This document shows, piece after piece, positions 31,981 through 40,326 of a DNA stretch of 51,011 nucleotides. Below the pieces are notes generated by a model. It was not told the DNA's origin, made no database searches, and saw nothing but the letters and a program-made list of their open reading frames with translations. Location of the stretch: positions 1 to 51,011 of the forward strand of contig CAZSWR010000014.1 of the NCBI GenBank assembly GCA_964610885.1, written 5' to 3'. Source of the DNA: CAZSWR01 sp964610885 (GTDB lineage Bacteria; Bacteroidota; Ignavibacteria; Kapaibacteriales; UBA2268). The translations under genes and the position numbers were made by a program. Positions within the stretch are counted from its first letter, which is position 1; each line of letters opens with the position of its first letter.

Positions 31981-34900
31981 TTAGAACTTCACTTGGTCGG
32001 CAGCGGCGCCCATTGCGTCGCGCAGCAGCAGGTAGAGCCGATTGTGCAGATTGACCTCGCTCAGGCCGTGGTCGATGTCCAAGAATAGTACATTCATTTC
32101 CGGGTGCGAATCGCGAATAGATTTCTCTATGCCTTTGGCCACAATGTGGTTGGCAATGCAGCCGAACGGTTGCAGGCATAGCACGTTTTTGATTCCCGTT
32201 TCGGCAAATTCCGCAATATCGGCGGCGATGAGCCAACCCTCGCCGTAATAGTGCGTGCTCAAATCGATCAGCTTCTCGGCTTTTTGCGCGAGTTCCTTCA
32301 GGCCGGCTCTCGGCGCGAAATAGCGAAACCGGCTGAGAGACGAGTCGAATTTCTTCGTGTATCGATTGAAAATCATACGATATGCAAACGCCAATTGCGC
32401 GTGAGGGAATCGGCTGTCAATATCGAACTTATGCTTCACCTCCACGTTCACAAGCCACTGCGCAAACATATTCACAAGCGGCGGCACCTTGACGTGCACT
32501 CCGGCGCGGACCAGCTTTTCGACAATGTGATGATTCCCGAAGGGCGAGTATTTAACGTAAATCTCGCCAATCAGGCCGATCGATGGCACTTGCTTTCCGG
32601 TATCAATTTCGATTGAGTTGAACTCCTCCACTGCCCTGTCCAACAGTTCCAAAGTTCCGCTCAAATCGTTGGAGGCCACGAGCGGGGTAACCAGCGACAG
32701 GTACTTATCGGCTGCGGCTCGTGCTGCGCCCGCCGAGAGTTCGCGCGGGGCAATTGCGTAGTACATATCCGAAATGGCATCGCCAAACATGATACCGATC
32801 ACTCCCTGCGTGGTAAGTAACTTGCGGTCCAACTCGAAGCCGAATTGCTTGTTGATACTCTTTTTCAGCACGCTGACGCCAACGACCGGAGTGTTGTGGA
32901 ATCCATTGCGCACGAGTGCCTTTTTGATGAGCGACAGATAGTTCGACGCTCTGCACTGGCCGCCCGTCTGCGTTATCCCGACGGCAACTTCGTCCGGCCG
33001 GTAGCGCCCGCTCATCAACGCTTTGAGTATGTCGCCGATAACGAGTGTGGCCGGATAGCATATTTCATTATTAACATATTTCAGCCCGTAGTTCCTCGAT
33101 TCTTCGTCCGCCGGCGGCAGTATCTCGAGCCGGTAGCCCATGGCCGCGAACGGGGCGGCGATATACGAGGAATGGAAATCCGAAAAATGCGGGACGATTA
33201 TGGCCTTCCGCTTGTCCGATTTCTGGAATTCAGGCGTGGAAATTCTTGGCTTAGGGTTCGGTTGGGCCTTGGGCGCGCAAGACGATTCTGCAAAAGAGCG
33301 TACGCGCAATTTGAGCGAGCCATGCGCCGACAGCTCGTCGATGCGGAGCAAAGTGTGCTTTTTGCCGGCAGAGTCCAAGATGTCCCGCACTTCGTCGATC
33401 ATAATTGAATCCGGCCCGCAACCGAAACTGTTCAGCTGAATTAATTCAGCATATTTGCTGGAGGCTGCAAATTTTGCCGCATGGATAAGCCTGTTCGGAT
33501 ACGCCCACTGGGTGAGCACTTGCGCATCGTCTATGCTCATTTTTTGCACGAAAGTGATAGCATCCTCGGTAATGGTATCGATACCGAAGTCCGAAAACAT
33601 ATCGAATACGCCATGGTTAATCAGCGGATCGATATGGTACGGCCTGGAGGCAATCACTGCATAAGTTTTTCCGGCGGCTTCGTTCGCGGCAATTATCTCG
33701 GCGGCGCGGAGGGCAAGCGCTTCCTTGTATTCGGCCTGAGCAGCAAAAGCTTCGCGAAGTGCATTTCGCGCAACCGACGAGCCGATGCCGAGTCCGCGAA
33801 GGTAACGCAGGACGGCCCGAGCCAGCAATTTCTCATCTCGGAACGAAATATGCGGCGTGTCCAAAATGCCTTCGGATCGCGCTCGGCCGAAAACCGAGTT
33901 CCGCAAGACGTCAGGATACCCGCTGACCACCGGGCAGTTAAAGCAGTTCGAACTGCCATCCGCCGCGGCGGATTCGAATGTTACTATCGGATAGAAAATC
34001 CGGTCGGCGCCGCGAGAAAGCAAATCTATTACGTGGCCGTGGGTTAGCTTCGCCGGAAAGCATATATTGTCCGAAGCGACCGTGCCGGCGCCCAATTCCG
34101 CGATAGATTGCTTCGACCGGGGCGAAAGCACGACCTCGATCCCGCAGTTCGCGAATAGGGCAGCCCAAAACGGGAAGTTCTCGTAAACGTTCAACACTCG
34201 AGGAATACCAAGTTTTAGTTTGGTTTCCCCGAGCAAGGATTTAGTATTTCGGTTAAAAAGCAATTTGTATTTGAATTTAGCAAAATTCTCGCCCTTGGCG
34301 GCCTTTGTCCCATTGTTCGAGAAAACTCTTTCGCAGCGGTTTCCTGTAACGAAGACAGAATCCTCGGCGAAACGCATTTCGGTGATTCGGCAGGCATTCT
34401 CGCAGCCGGGGCATTCGCTAATCTTCGACGTGTAGTCTCCGCACGATGCGATTCTCTCCAGCGGAACAGATTCCGGGCGATTGCCCGCCAGTCCGATGGC
34501 CGTCAGTGCAGAGCCATACGCGCCCATCAGCTCCGAAATGTCCGGCGTGGTAACGCAAGCGCCGAGCGTCAGTTCCAAAGCGCGGAGCACGGCGGGGTTT
34601 TTGAAAGTACCGCCCTGCGCCACAATGTTGCGGCCGAGAGTATCGGTATTCGATATTTTCAATACCTTGTACAGGCAATTGCTGACGACCGAATAGGCAA
34701 GCCCTGCGGATATGTCGCCGGCGGTGGCGCCCTCGCGGAATGATTGCTTCACTTTCGAGTTCATGAAAACAGTGCACCGAGTGCCCAGATCCGCCGGATA
34801 CTGCGCGCGGCAGGCCTCTTTAGCGAATTCGGAAACGCCCATTCCGGCCGAATTGGCAAAGGTTTCGATGAACGAGCCGCAGCCCGAGGAGCAGGCTTCG

Positions 34901-36249
34901 TTGATCTCGATTTTGTCTATGCAGCCGTTTCGTATGAAAATAGCTTTCATGTCTTGGCCGCCGATGTCGAGGACGAAGGAAACATTCGGATCGAACTCCA
35001 CGGCTGCCCTGTGGTGCGCCAGTGTTTCGACGATCCCATGGCCCAAATGGAAGGCCACGCGAATCAAATCTTCGCCATAGCCGGTAACGCACGACCCCGC
35101 GATTTGGATCTCGACGCGCTTTTCGCGGGCGGCGGCGAGCAGACGTTTCAGCCCCGAGCGGACGCAGCCGATCGGGTCGGAATTGTTGTTGGAATAGTAC
35201 TCGTAGGCGATGCGGCCGGCCGAATCGGTAAGCACGATTTTCGTGGTCGTCGAACCTGAATCAATGCCGAGGAAAGCGGGTTTGCAGTGTAAAGTCTCGA
35301 TGGGAGTGCGTTTGGCTTTGTTGGCCGCCTTTTCTTCGGACCACTTCTCGAATTGTTCGGCGGAATCGAAGAGTGGCTTTTGGTATTCGGATTTTTCAAC
35401 TTTTTGAATACGCCCCGGAGCCAATTTCTCGAGCAAAAGGCTCAGCTGGATTTCCGATTCGGAAGCTGCGGTGGCCACAGCGGCGCCGCTGGCCGGAATA
35501 AGCTCGGCCCGATCGACCTCTTCGATGTCTTGGGAGACTAAAGAAAAGGCATTCATCAGGAAACGGCGAAGCGACGGCAGGAAAGTGAGCGGCCCGCCGG
35601 AGAAAACAATTTTCGGTATTGCAACCGAGCCGCGGAGCAGAGTGTTTTTGATTTGTATGGCAAGGGCGTGGAATATCGAAGCGGAAATGTCCTCGCGGGG
35701 CACCGACCGGCTGATCAAGTTCTGCACGTCGGTTTTGGCAAAGACGCCACAGCGCGAAGCAATCGGATAGATGTGTTTGTGGTCGGCGGAAAGCGTATCC
35801 ATTTCCTCGGGCGAAATGCCGAGCAGGCTGGCCATTTGGTCGATGAAGGCCCCGGTGCCGCCGGCGCAATTCCCGTTCATGCGTATATCGTGGCCGTGGC
35901 GTTGGTCGAAAAAGATGATCTTGGAGTCTTCGCCGCCGATGTCGATAAGAGTTTTTATTCCCGGATGGAACGATTCGGCGAATCCTGCCGTTGCGACCAA
36001 TTCCTGCACAAAGGGCGAACCTGACTTTTCGGCAATGCCCATGCCTGCGCTGCCGGTCAGCACGGGGCGCACAAATACGTCGCCCAAGCGTTCGATGGCG
36101 CTCTCCAACGATGACTTAACTGCCAGCGAGATATTCCCGCGGTGCCGCTTGTATTCTGTCATCATTATTTTGTTGTCCGAATCGAAAATTACCGTTTTCG
36201 CGGTAGTCGAACCGAGATCTATACCTAATTTGTAAACAGGCCTATGCAT
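31981..36249 (-). CDS. Giant BadF/HgdC-type acyl-CoA dehydratase activase-related protein
   Basis: 1422 aa. Two tandem ATPase domains of the BadF/BadG/BcrA/BcrD family: the first with DLGSTTAKTV (11-20), DIGGEDSK (103-110) and NGNCAGGTGAF (about 125-135); the second with GIDSGSTTTKI (328-338), DIGGQDMK (428-435) and EACSSGCGSF (451-460). A Cys motif CPGCENACRI follows. The remaining about 750 residues match the DUF2229/CoA-enzyme-activase region with ICFPAKLTHGHV, EICYPATLVIGD and QTGGQCRASNY. Smaller relatives use ATP to drive electron transfer to 2-hydroxyacyl-CoA dehydratases or benzoyl-CoA reductase. These long fused forms have no settled function. No dehydratase gene is adjacent. The frame runs from GTG 36294; I chose ATG 36249, ten residues before the first ATPase motif. 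The strict Cys content suggests anaerobic or microaerobic use. Confidence 0.9.
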   Translation of the reverse strand: MHRPVYKLGIDLGSTTAKTVIFDSDNKIMMTEYKRHRGNISLAVKSSLESAIERLGDVFVRPVLTGSAGMGIAEKSGSPFVQELVATAGFAESFHPGIKTLIDIGGEDSKIIFFDQRHGHDIRMNGNCAGGTGAFIDQMASLLGISPEEMDTLSADHKHIYPIASRCGVFAKTDVQNLISRSVPREDISASIFHALAIQIKNTLLRGSVAIPKIVFSGGPLTFLPSLRRFLMNAFSLVSQDIEEVDRAELIPASGAAVATAASESEIQLSLLLEKLAPGRIQKVEKSEYQKPLFDSAEQFEKWSEEKAANKAKRTPIETLHCKPAFLGIDSGSTTTKIVLTDSAGRIAYEYYSNNNSDPIGCVRSGLKRLLAAAREKRVEIQIAGSCVTGYGEDLIRVAFHLGHGIVETLAHHRAAVEFDPNVSFVLDIGGQDMKAIFIRNGCIDKIEINEACSSGCGSFIETFANSAGMGVSEFAKEACRAQYPADLGTRCTVFMNSKVKQSFREGATAGDISAGLAYSVVSNCLYKVLKISNTDTLGRNIVAQGGTFKNPAVLRALELTLGACVTTPDISELMGAYGSALTAIGLAGNRPESVPLERIASCGDYTSKISECPGCENACRITEMRFAEDSVFVTGNRCERVFSNNGTKAAKGENFAKFKYKLLFNRNTKSLLGETKLKLGIPRVLNVYENFPFWAALFANCGIEVVLSPRSKQSIAELGAGTVASDNICFPAKLTHGHVIDLLSRGADRIFYPIVTFESAAADGSSNCFNCPVVSGYPDVLRNSVFGRARSEGILDTPHISFRDEKLLARAVLRYLRGLGIGSSVARNALREAFAAQAEYKEALALRAAEIIAANEAAGKTYAVIASRPYHIDPLINHGVFDMFSDFGIDTITEDAITFVQKMSIDDAQVLTQWAYPNRLIHAAKFAASSKYAELIQLNSFGCGPDSIMIDEVRDILDSAGKKHTLLRIDELSAHGSLKLRVRSFAESSCAPKAQPNPKPRISTPEFQKSDKRKAIIVPHFSDFHSSYIAAPFAAMGYRLEILPPADEESRNYGLKYVNNEICYPATLVIGDILKALMSGRYRPDEVAVGITQTGGQCRASNYLSLIKKALVRNGFHNTPVVGVSVLKKSINKQFGFELDRKLLTTQGVIGIMFGDAISDMYYAIAPRELSAGAARAAADKYLSLVTPLVASNDLSGTLELLDRAVEEFNSIEIDTGKQVPSIGLIGEIYVKYSPFGNHHIVEKLVRAGVHVKVPPLVNMFAQWLVNVEVKHKFDIDSRFPHAQLAFAYRMIFNRYTKKFDSSLSRFRYFAPRAGLKELAQKAEKLIDLSTHYYGEGWLIAADIAEFAETGIKNVLCLQPFGCIANHIVAKGIEKSIRDSHPEMNVLFLDIDHGLSEVNLHNRLYLLLRDAMGAAADQVKF

Positions 36250-36528
36250 TACCCTATTGAATATTGATACTAATCGCTTAATAAAGAACGGCACTTATGC
36301 TCCTGTGAGCAAAATGTCGGAGAAAAGAAAATGGGAATAAAACGAACAATGACAACGAATTACATATCAAATTGTCATATTGAGGCAATATAATAAAACA
36401 TTTTGAATAATGCAAATATTCGACAATAGTTTTTTATGGTAATATATAGATTGGCTGATGAAATGTTGTGGTGATTGGCTGAACTGTGATTTATCTGATT
36501 TCAATGAATAACATGAGCTTTTACTGCA

Positions 36529-36596
36529 ACTCATCCGATGACTACCAACGTAACTATGTCAATTACGAATAAATACCAGCGAGTCATCGGATGAGT
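36529..36596. repeat. 15-bp perfect inverted repeat
   Basis: ACTCATCCGATGACT (36529-36543) and AGTCATCGGATGAGT (36582-36596) are exact complements separated by 38 bases. It lies between the activase gene and the end of a T9SS gene. Confidence 0.75.
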
Positions 36597-36655
36597 ACAA
36601 GAGGTTCGTAGTAGGGAAAACCAACCCCGAAGCAGATGATATATAAGAAGATAGA

Positions 36656-36686
36656 GTGGTACTACCATTCCAAATGGTAGTACCAC
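36656..36686 (-). terminator. 14-bp hairpin, probable 3' end of the T9SS gene
   Basis: GTGGTACTACCATT (36656-36669) pairs with AATGGTAGTACCAC (36673-36686) across a three-base loop. On the minus strand it follows the stop at 36767 by about 80 bases, but only a weak T-rich stretch follows, so termination is inferred. Confidence 0.5.
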
Positions 36687-36766
36687 TTTCTTGAGAAGTA
36701 ATCATCACATCAACAAGTCCTTGGGAGGGTTTGGAACCAGCCCCTACATCTTGAAGAAAGCAATCC

Positions 36767-38188
36767 TCAATCGGCTTTGATAGCTTTGCTAATGTATTGG
36801 CCAAGCGGCGTCGATACCCTGACGAAATACATACCCTGTGGCAAATCTTTGCCCAAGCCCGTAGTGGCTGTGCCGGACTCGAATTGCACAGATTCGCTTC
36901 GGACGCAGTAGCCAATCGAATTCAGTATCGATACATGCGCGGCGCCGGAATAGGCTCCGGGGATAGTAATCGCGATGCTCGAGCCAATAGGATTCGGCCA
37001 AATCCGTAAATCGGTCGTTGCGGCTTCGTCGGCCACGCCTGTGGTGGTCTGCTTCAGAGAAAATAGTAAAAAATTAACATTTGTGCCAATCGCTAATTTG
37101 TCGATATAGTAAGCATAAATCAACTTGTTTTTGTCCATGAAGAATTTCGTACACATTGCCAACCCTTCGAACTCGAAAGTGGATATGTTCACACGGGCCG
37201 TGTTCAGGTTTTCGTCAGTTTCCAAAAGTATGGCCTTGTATGGGCCGCCTTCGGTTTCCTTCATCATGCCCCCGAGAACCAATCCGCTCGGGCCGTGAAA
37301 TATTTCGCGAAATTTAGAATACGGGTAGCTCGTCTCGATTGTTTTTGTTTGAACCAAATTGAAATCCGGATCGTATTTTTTGATTTCGCAACCGGTGTTG
37401 TTCGAGTTGGAAATGCAGTAGAAATTGCCGCTCGCGTCGAATGTATTAGAATAGGTGTCGAGATCGCAAGTCTTCTTCCAAATCATTTCGCCGTCTTTGT
37501 CTGTTTTGACCATAACGTATGAATATTCTTCTGAACTGTTCACAATAATCAGCCGGTTCCATAAGTTGCCCAACGGGTCGATATACATATCAGTCGAAAA
37601 TGTTTCGGTATCTGCGCAGACTGAATACGTCTTGGTCCACTCGACGCCCGCAAAGCGATTGCATTTGTCGATAAACAACATCGGCTTGCCGTCAATTTTA
37701 ATCATCCCCGTCCTGTAGAATCCATCCTCGCCCAGCATCGCAGCGCCATAAACTGATTCTCCTGCGACAGGCACTCCGACCGAGTCAATCAAACGATTGC
37801 CCTCCGAATCAAATTCATTATAAATATAACTAACCTCCTCAGGTAATAATGATTGACCGAAACCCAAGATGTAATGATTTCCGTTTGATAATTTTCCAAT
37901 TTTAGATTCCTCAGCATAAGATAGTGAAGGCTTGAAATATATCATTTTGTGGCTATAAGACAAATCATCCCCAAAAAATGAAATGAACATTGTATCTTTC
38001 AAAGTGATTTTGTGTGGAAATATATGCCCTTCGATTATAATTTTCGAAGAATCTACTAATCCAATATTGCCGATATTTAAACTAACAGAAGTGTCTGAAA
38101 TAGTATTTAGAATTCGTTCAGATACAATTTGTCCAAATGAGAGAGAAACCGACATAAGAAAGCAAAGGACAAAGAATAATTCTTTCAT
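36767..38188 (-). CDS. Secreted protein with T9SS sorting domain
   Basis: 473 aa. A signal peptide (MKELFFVLCFLMSVSLSFGQ) precedes a region of propeller-like repeats (WTKTYSVCADTETFSTDMYI, DPLGNLWNR, TDKDGEMIWKKTCDLDTYS, FDASGNFYCIS). The C-terminus is a type A sorting domain (LRIWPNPIGSSIAITIPG, DLPQGMYFVRVSTPLGQY, KAIKAD). It resembles secreted NHL- or SBBP-like propellers but no catalytic residues are evident. GGAGA lies five bases before ATG 38188. A hairpin (38213-38232) in the leader separates it from an orphan sorting-domain fragment upstream. It should be exported by the type IX system. Confidence 0.85.
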   Translation of the reverse strand: MKELFFVLCFLMSVSLSFGQIVSERILNTISDTSVSLNIGNIGLVDSSKIIIEGHIFPHKITLKDTMFISFFGDDLSYSHKMIYFKPSLSYAEESKIGKLSNGNHYILGFGQSLLPEEVSYIYNEFDSEGNRLIDSVGVPVAGESVYGAAMLGEDGFYRTGMIKIDGKPMLFIDKCNRFAGVEWTKTYSVCADTETFSTDMYIDPLGNLWNRLIIVNSSEEYSYVMVKTDKDGEMIWKKTCDLDTYSNTFDASGNFYCISNSNNTGCEIKKYDPDFNLVQTKTIETSYPYSKFREIFHGPSGLVLGGMMKETEGGPYKAILLETDENLNTARVNISTFEFEGLAMCTKFFMDKNKLIYAYYIDKLAIGTNVNFLLFSLKQTTTGVADEAATTDLRIWPNPIGSSIAITIPGAYSGAAHVSILNSIGYCVRSESVQFESGTATTGLGKDLPQGMYFVRVSTPLGQYISKAIKAD

Positions 38189-38212
38189 AAGAGTCTCCGA
38201 AGATATATATTA

Positions 38213-38232
38213 GGGCCTCCGGGGAGAGGCCC
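38213..38232 (-). terminator. GC-rich hairpin behind the orphan T9SS fragment
   Basis: GGGCCTC (38213-38219) pairs with GAGGCCC (38226-38232), then TAATATATAT follows on the minus strand. It lies nine bases after the stop of the fragment at 38242 and inside the leader of the T9SS gene at 36767. Confidence 0.5.
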
Positions 38233-38241
38233 CGGTATTGA

Positions 38242-38343
38242 TTATTTAACAGATATATTGATTATTTTCGTGTATAGCCCGGATCCGGATTGAACCCTAC
38301 AGGCATACACGCCGGATTTCAAATTGGATATGTCTTTGGTATA
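38242..38343 (-). pseudogene. Orphan end of a T9SS sorting domain
   Basis: The minus strand encodes VPYTKDISNLKSGVYACRVQ, SGSGLYTKIINISVK and a stop. This is the last third of a type A sorting domain (compare LPSGVYFLTVRTD...TEKIVVI at 20463). The open frame continues to 38460, but that part has no signal peptide and reads as chance sequence. It is therefore most likely the remnant of a deleted secreted-protein gene that kept its stop and hairpin. Confidence 0.7.
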
Positions 38344-38507
38344 AGGCACTCCGTATTGTTGTCGTAACAGTAGAATATATTGGGTCATCGTTTTCCAATC
38401 GTAGGAATCATTTATAAATATTAACAAATTCAAATTATAAAAAATGTTTTGGATTTCCAAATTATTTTTGATAATTATTTATACAATCTCAATATTGCAT
38501 CAATAAT

Positions 38508-38605
38508 AAGGTGGCGGCTGCCACTTTATTTTTCAAGGGCAGCGCAATGATGAAAGGAAAGATGAACAAGAATTCATGTTTCCTTATATTAGAAATTATT
38601 CTTAA
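38508..38605 (+). repeat. Two-hairpin interspersed repeat, copy D
   Basis: The first hairpin is GTGGC-GGCT-GCCAC (38511-38524). The middle is TCAAGGGCAGCGCAATGA. The second stem pairs AAGGAAA (38554-38560) with TTTCCTT (38579-38585), followed by ATATTAGAAA. It is the closest match to copy A, including AGATGAACAAGAATTC in the loop. Confidence 0.87.
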
Positions 38606-38789
38606 TATAATTATGTTTGGTAGAATTTGAACTTCCTTTCTCATGGTTCTATATCGCATTATGTGGGTAAACAACAATTGTAGATTTTCTGGAACTTAAT
38701 GATAAGAATATGATTCAATATCGAACTGAATATGTACACTCCCCAATACTATTTGTATTGTTCAATAAAAGTGATTGTTGCGAATTGAT

Positions 38790-38810
38790 ACCGCGTGAGC
38801 GGTTGTTATA
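38790..38810 (+). repeat. ACCGCGTGAGCGGTTGTT palindromic repeat
   Basis: One member of the ACCGCG-TAGCGGTTGTT family, with GTGAGC in place of GTAGC at the centre. A stem ACCGC/GCGGT is kept. Other members lie at 38841, 38944, 41891, 41998 and 42052. Confidence 0.65.
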
Positions 38811-38840
38811 TTGTAGCAGTTGATTTCCACTTGCAAGTCA

Positions 38841-38965
38841 TACCGCGTAGCGGTTGTTGTATAATAATCTGCAAGAATAAACCAATCATATAAAACATTC
38901 GCTACGCGAATTCTTGTCAAAGGTTTAAAACAATATTCCTACAATACAACAACCGCTACGCGGTA
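38841..38965. repeat. 22-bp inverted pair of palindromic repeats with a central palindrome
   Basis: The arm at 38841-38862 (TACCGCGTAGCGGTTGTTGT plus AT) is the exact complement of 38944-38965. Between them, ATTCGCTACGCGAAT (38897-38911) is itself a palindrome of the same type. The whole could fold into one large cruciform or RNA structure. Confidence 0.75.
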
Positions 38966-38995
38966 AAATATCATTTTGATTTTTGCATGATCTCG

Positions 38996-39015
38996 AATAA
39001 AGTGGCAGTCGCCAC
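38996..39015 (-). repeat. Partial two-hairpin repeat, copy E
   Basis: On the minus strand GTGGCGACTGCCACTTTATT matches the first hairpin of copies A and D and then diverges; the second hairpin is missing. It is a truncated or relic copy. Confidence 0.65.
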
Positions 39016-39102
39016 ATAGAATTGGTGATCGGGAGTGGATTGTACTTCAATAATTGTTGGAAGAACTCAGATGTAAGCTCAATGATGCCTGTTGTCGCCG
39101 TA

Positions 39103-40113
39103 TTACTTTTCCAACAGGCCTTGAATATTCAAGCCATTTTCGGATTGTCTCAGCGAAGTGCCCAAGGTGGCCGATAACCTGATCAGCTTATTCTCTATTG
39201 CGTCTTTTTCTGTGCCGATGGCCGGTTCGGGGCGCCAGGCGTTTATTGATATCGGAATTATTTCTGCCGAATCAATTCCATCATGGCCAATCGAACAGCG
39301 AAAGATAGCGCTGCGGGACTGATCCCGCTGGGAGTTGTCAAAAACGAAATTCCCTAAGCTATATAGTATCAGTATCCCTTTGTATAACTCGATTCCTTGG
39401 AGCACGTGCGGATGGTGGCCAATGACCAAACCAGCGCCTGCATCTGCAATCCGGTGGGCGATTCGCTTTTGGCGCCCGCTTGGCAGGCTGTCCAACTCTC
39501 GCCCCCAGTGCATCGAGACAATCACGAAGTCGTTGCTGTCCCGCGCCGCTCCGATAGCGGCCACCAGAGCGGCGATATTACCCGAATCTGCTGTCGTTGC
39601 CACCGAAAAATCTGTATATGCAATGAAAGCCAGTTTGAGACCATTCTTCTCGATAATCGTCGGGCGGTACGAAGCCCTGCCGGCCGAATCGCCGCAAAAC
39701 GCAATGCCTGCGCTGCCCAGCGCGCGAACCGTGGCCCGGAGGCCGCCCGGGCCGCAATCCATGGAGTGGTTGTTTGCAATCGAAACGATATCGAATCCGG
39801 CGTCGCGAAGCCCGTAGGCGTATTCTGGTTCGCCGCGGAAAGAGTGCCTTTTTCGGACTGGACGAGCTTCTGCAGCCGGGCACAGCGGGCACTCGAGGTT
39901 GGCAAACGAAACTTCGGCCCTCGAAAGAATTTCGCGCGACAGCTCGAACGGGTAGTTCAATCCGTGCTCCTCGATTCGGGCGCGCATCGAACGGGCCAGC
40001 AAGACGTCGCCCACCGCGCAAAAGCTGATTTGGGATTGGGCCGGCGCAATTAGCGAAATTAGTAAAATGATGATGAAAGCAATTCTATATGCTATGTTGT
40101 CAACTTTGTTCAT
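39103..40113 (-). CDS. CapA-family (poly-gamma-glutamate/capsule) metallophosphatase-like protein
   Basis: 336 aa with an N-terminal signal or anchor segment (AFIIILLISLIAPAQSQ). Family motifs in order: AVGDVLLARSMRARI, FANLECPL, SIANNHSMDCG, VSMHWGREL, GHHPHVLQGIELYKG and YSLGNFVFDNSQ. This arrangement of Asp, Asn and His residues resembles calcineurin-like metal sites. CapA/PgsA proteins take part in making or anchoring poly-gamma-glutamate or capsule, but many homologues sit outside such operons, as here. The neighbours are repeats and a VWA-OmpA lipoprotein, so a cell-envelope role is plausible. ATG 40113 gives a signal peptide at the start. Confidence 0.87.
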   Translation of the reverse strand: MNKVDNIAYRIAFIIILLISLIAPAQSQISFCAVGDVLLARSMRARIEEHGLNYPFELSREILSRAEVSFANLECPLCPAAEARPVRKRHSFRGEPEYAYGLRDAGFDIVSIANNHSMDCGPGGLRATVRALGSAGIAFCGDSAGRASYRPTIIEKNGLKLAFIAYTDFSVATTADSGNIAALVAAIGAARDSNDFVIVSMHWGRELDSLPSGRQKRIAHRIADAGAGLVIGHHPHVLQGIELYKGILILYSLGNFVFDNSQRDQSRSAIFRCSIGHDGIDSAEIIPISINAWRPEPAIGTEKDAIENKLIRLSATLGTSLRQSENGLNIQGLLEK

Positions 40114-40326
40114 TTTGTTGTCCGAATATCGGGAAGTTCAGCAGCTTGCCTGATAAAAATGAATCATTCACGCTCCACTCGCGGCTTGGCAAGGAGCGGA
40201 ATGGGAAAGAGCTTAAGCAATGGAAAAAGTTATTCGTTATGAATCATGTGTTTGCAAATTCTACCCTCTAATTGCTCTCACAAACACAAAAGTGTTTGGC
40301 GATGTGGCGGAAGTGCAAGTGAATTG

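Larger units (their letters stand above)
36250..36766. other. Non-coding gap with two inverted repeats
   Basis: The left half is AT-rich and should hold the activase promoter on the minus strand. The right half holds a 15-bp inverted repeat (36529-36596) and a 14-bp hairpin (36656-36686). I see no gene. Confidence 0.6.
38461..39102. other. Repeat-rich non-coding region
   Basis: Holds two-hairpin repeat copy D (38508-38605), several ACCGCGTAGCGGTTGTT palindromes (38790-38965) including a 22-bp inverted pair, and a half copy of the two-hairpin repeat (38996-39015). The rest is AT-rich. No gene was recognised. Confidence 0.7.

Noticed and set aside
38788..38965. Possible CRISPR array from the repeated CCGCG-TAGCGG palindromes
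   Set aside because: Spacing is irregular, copies occur in both orientations and spacers are not uniform; no cas gene is present.
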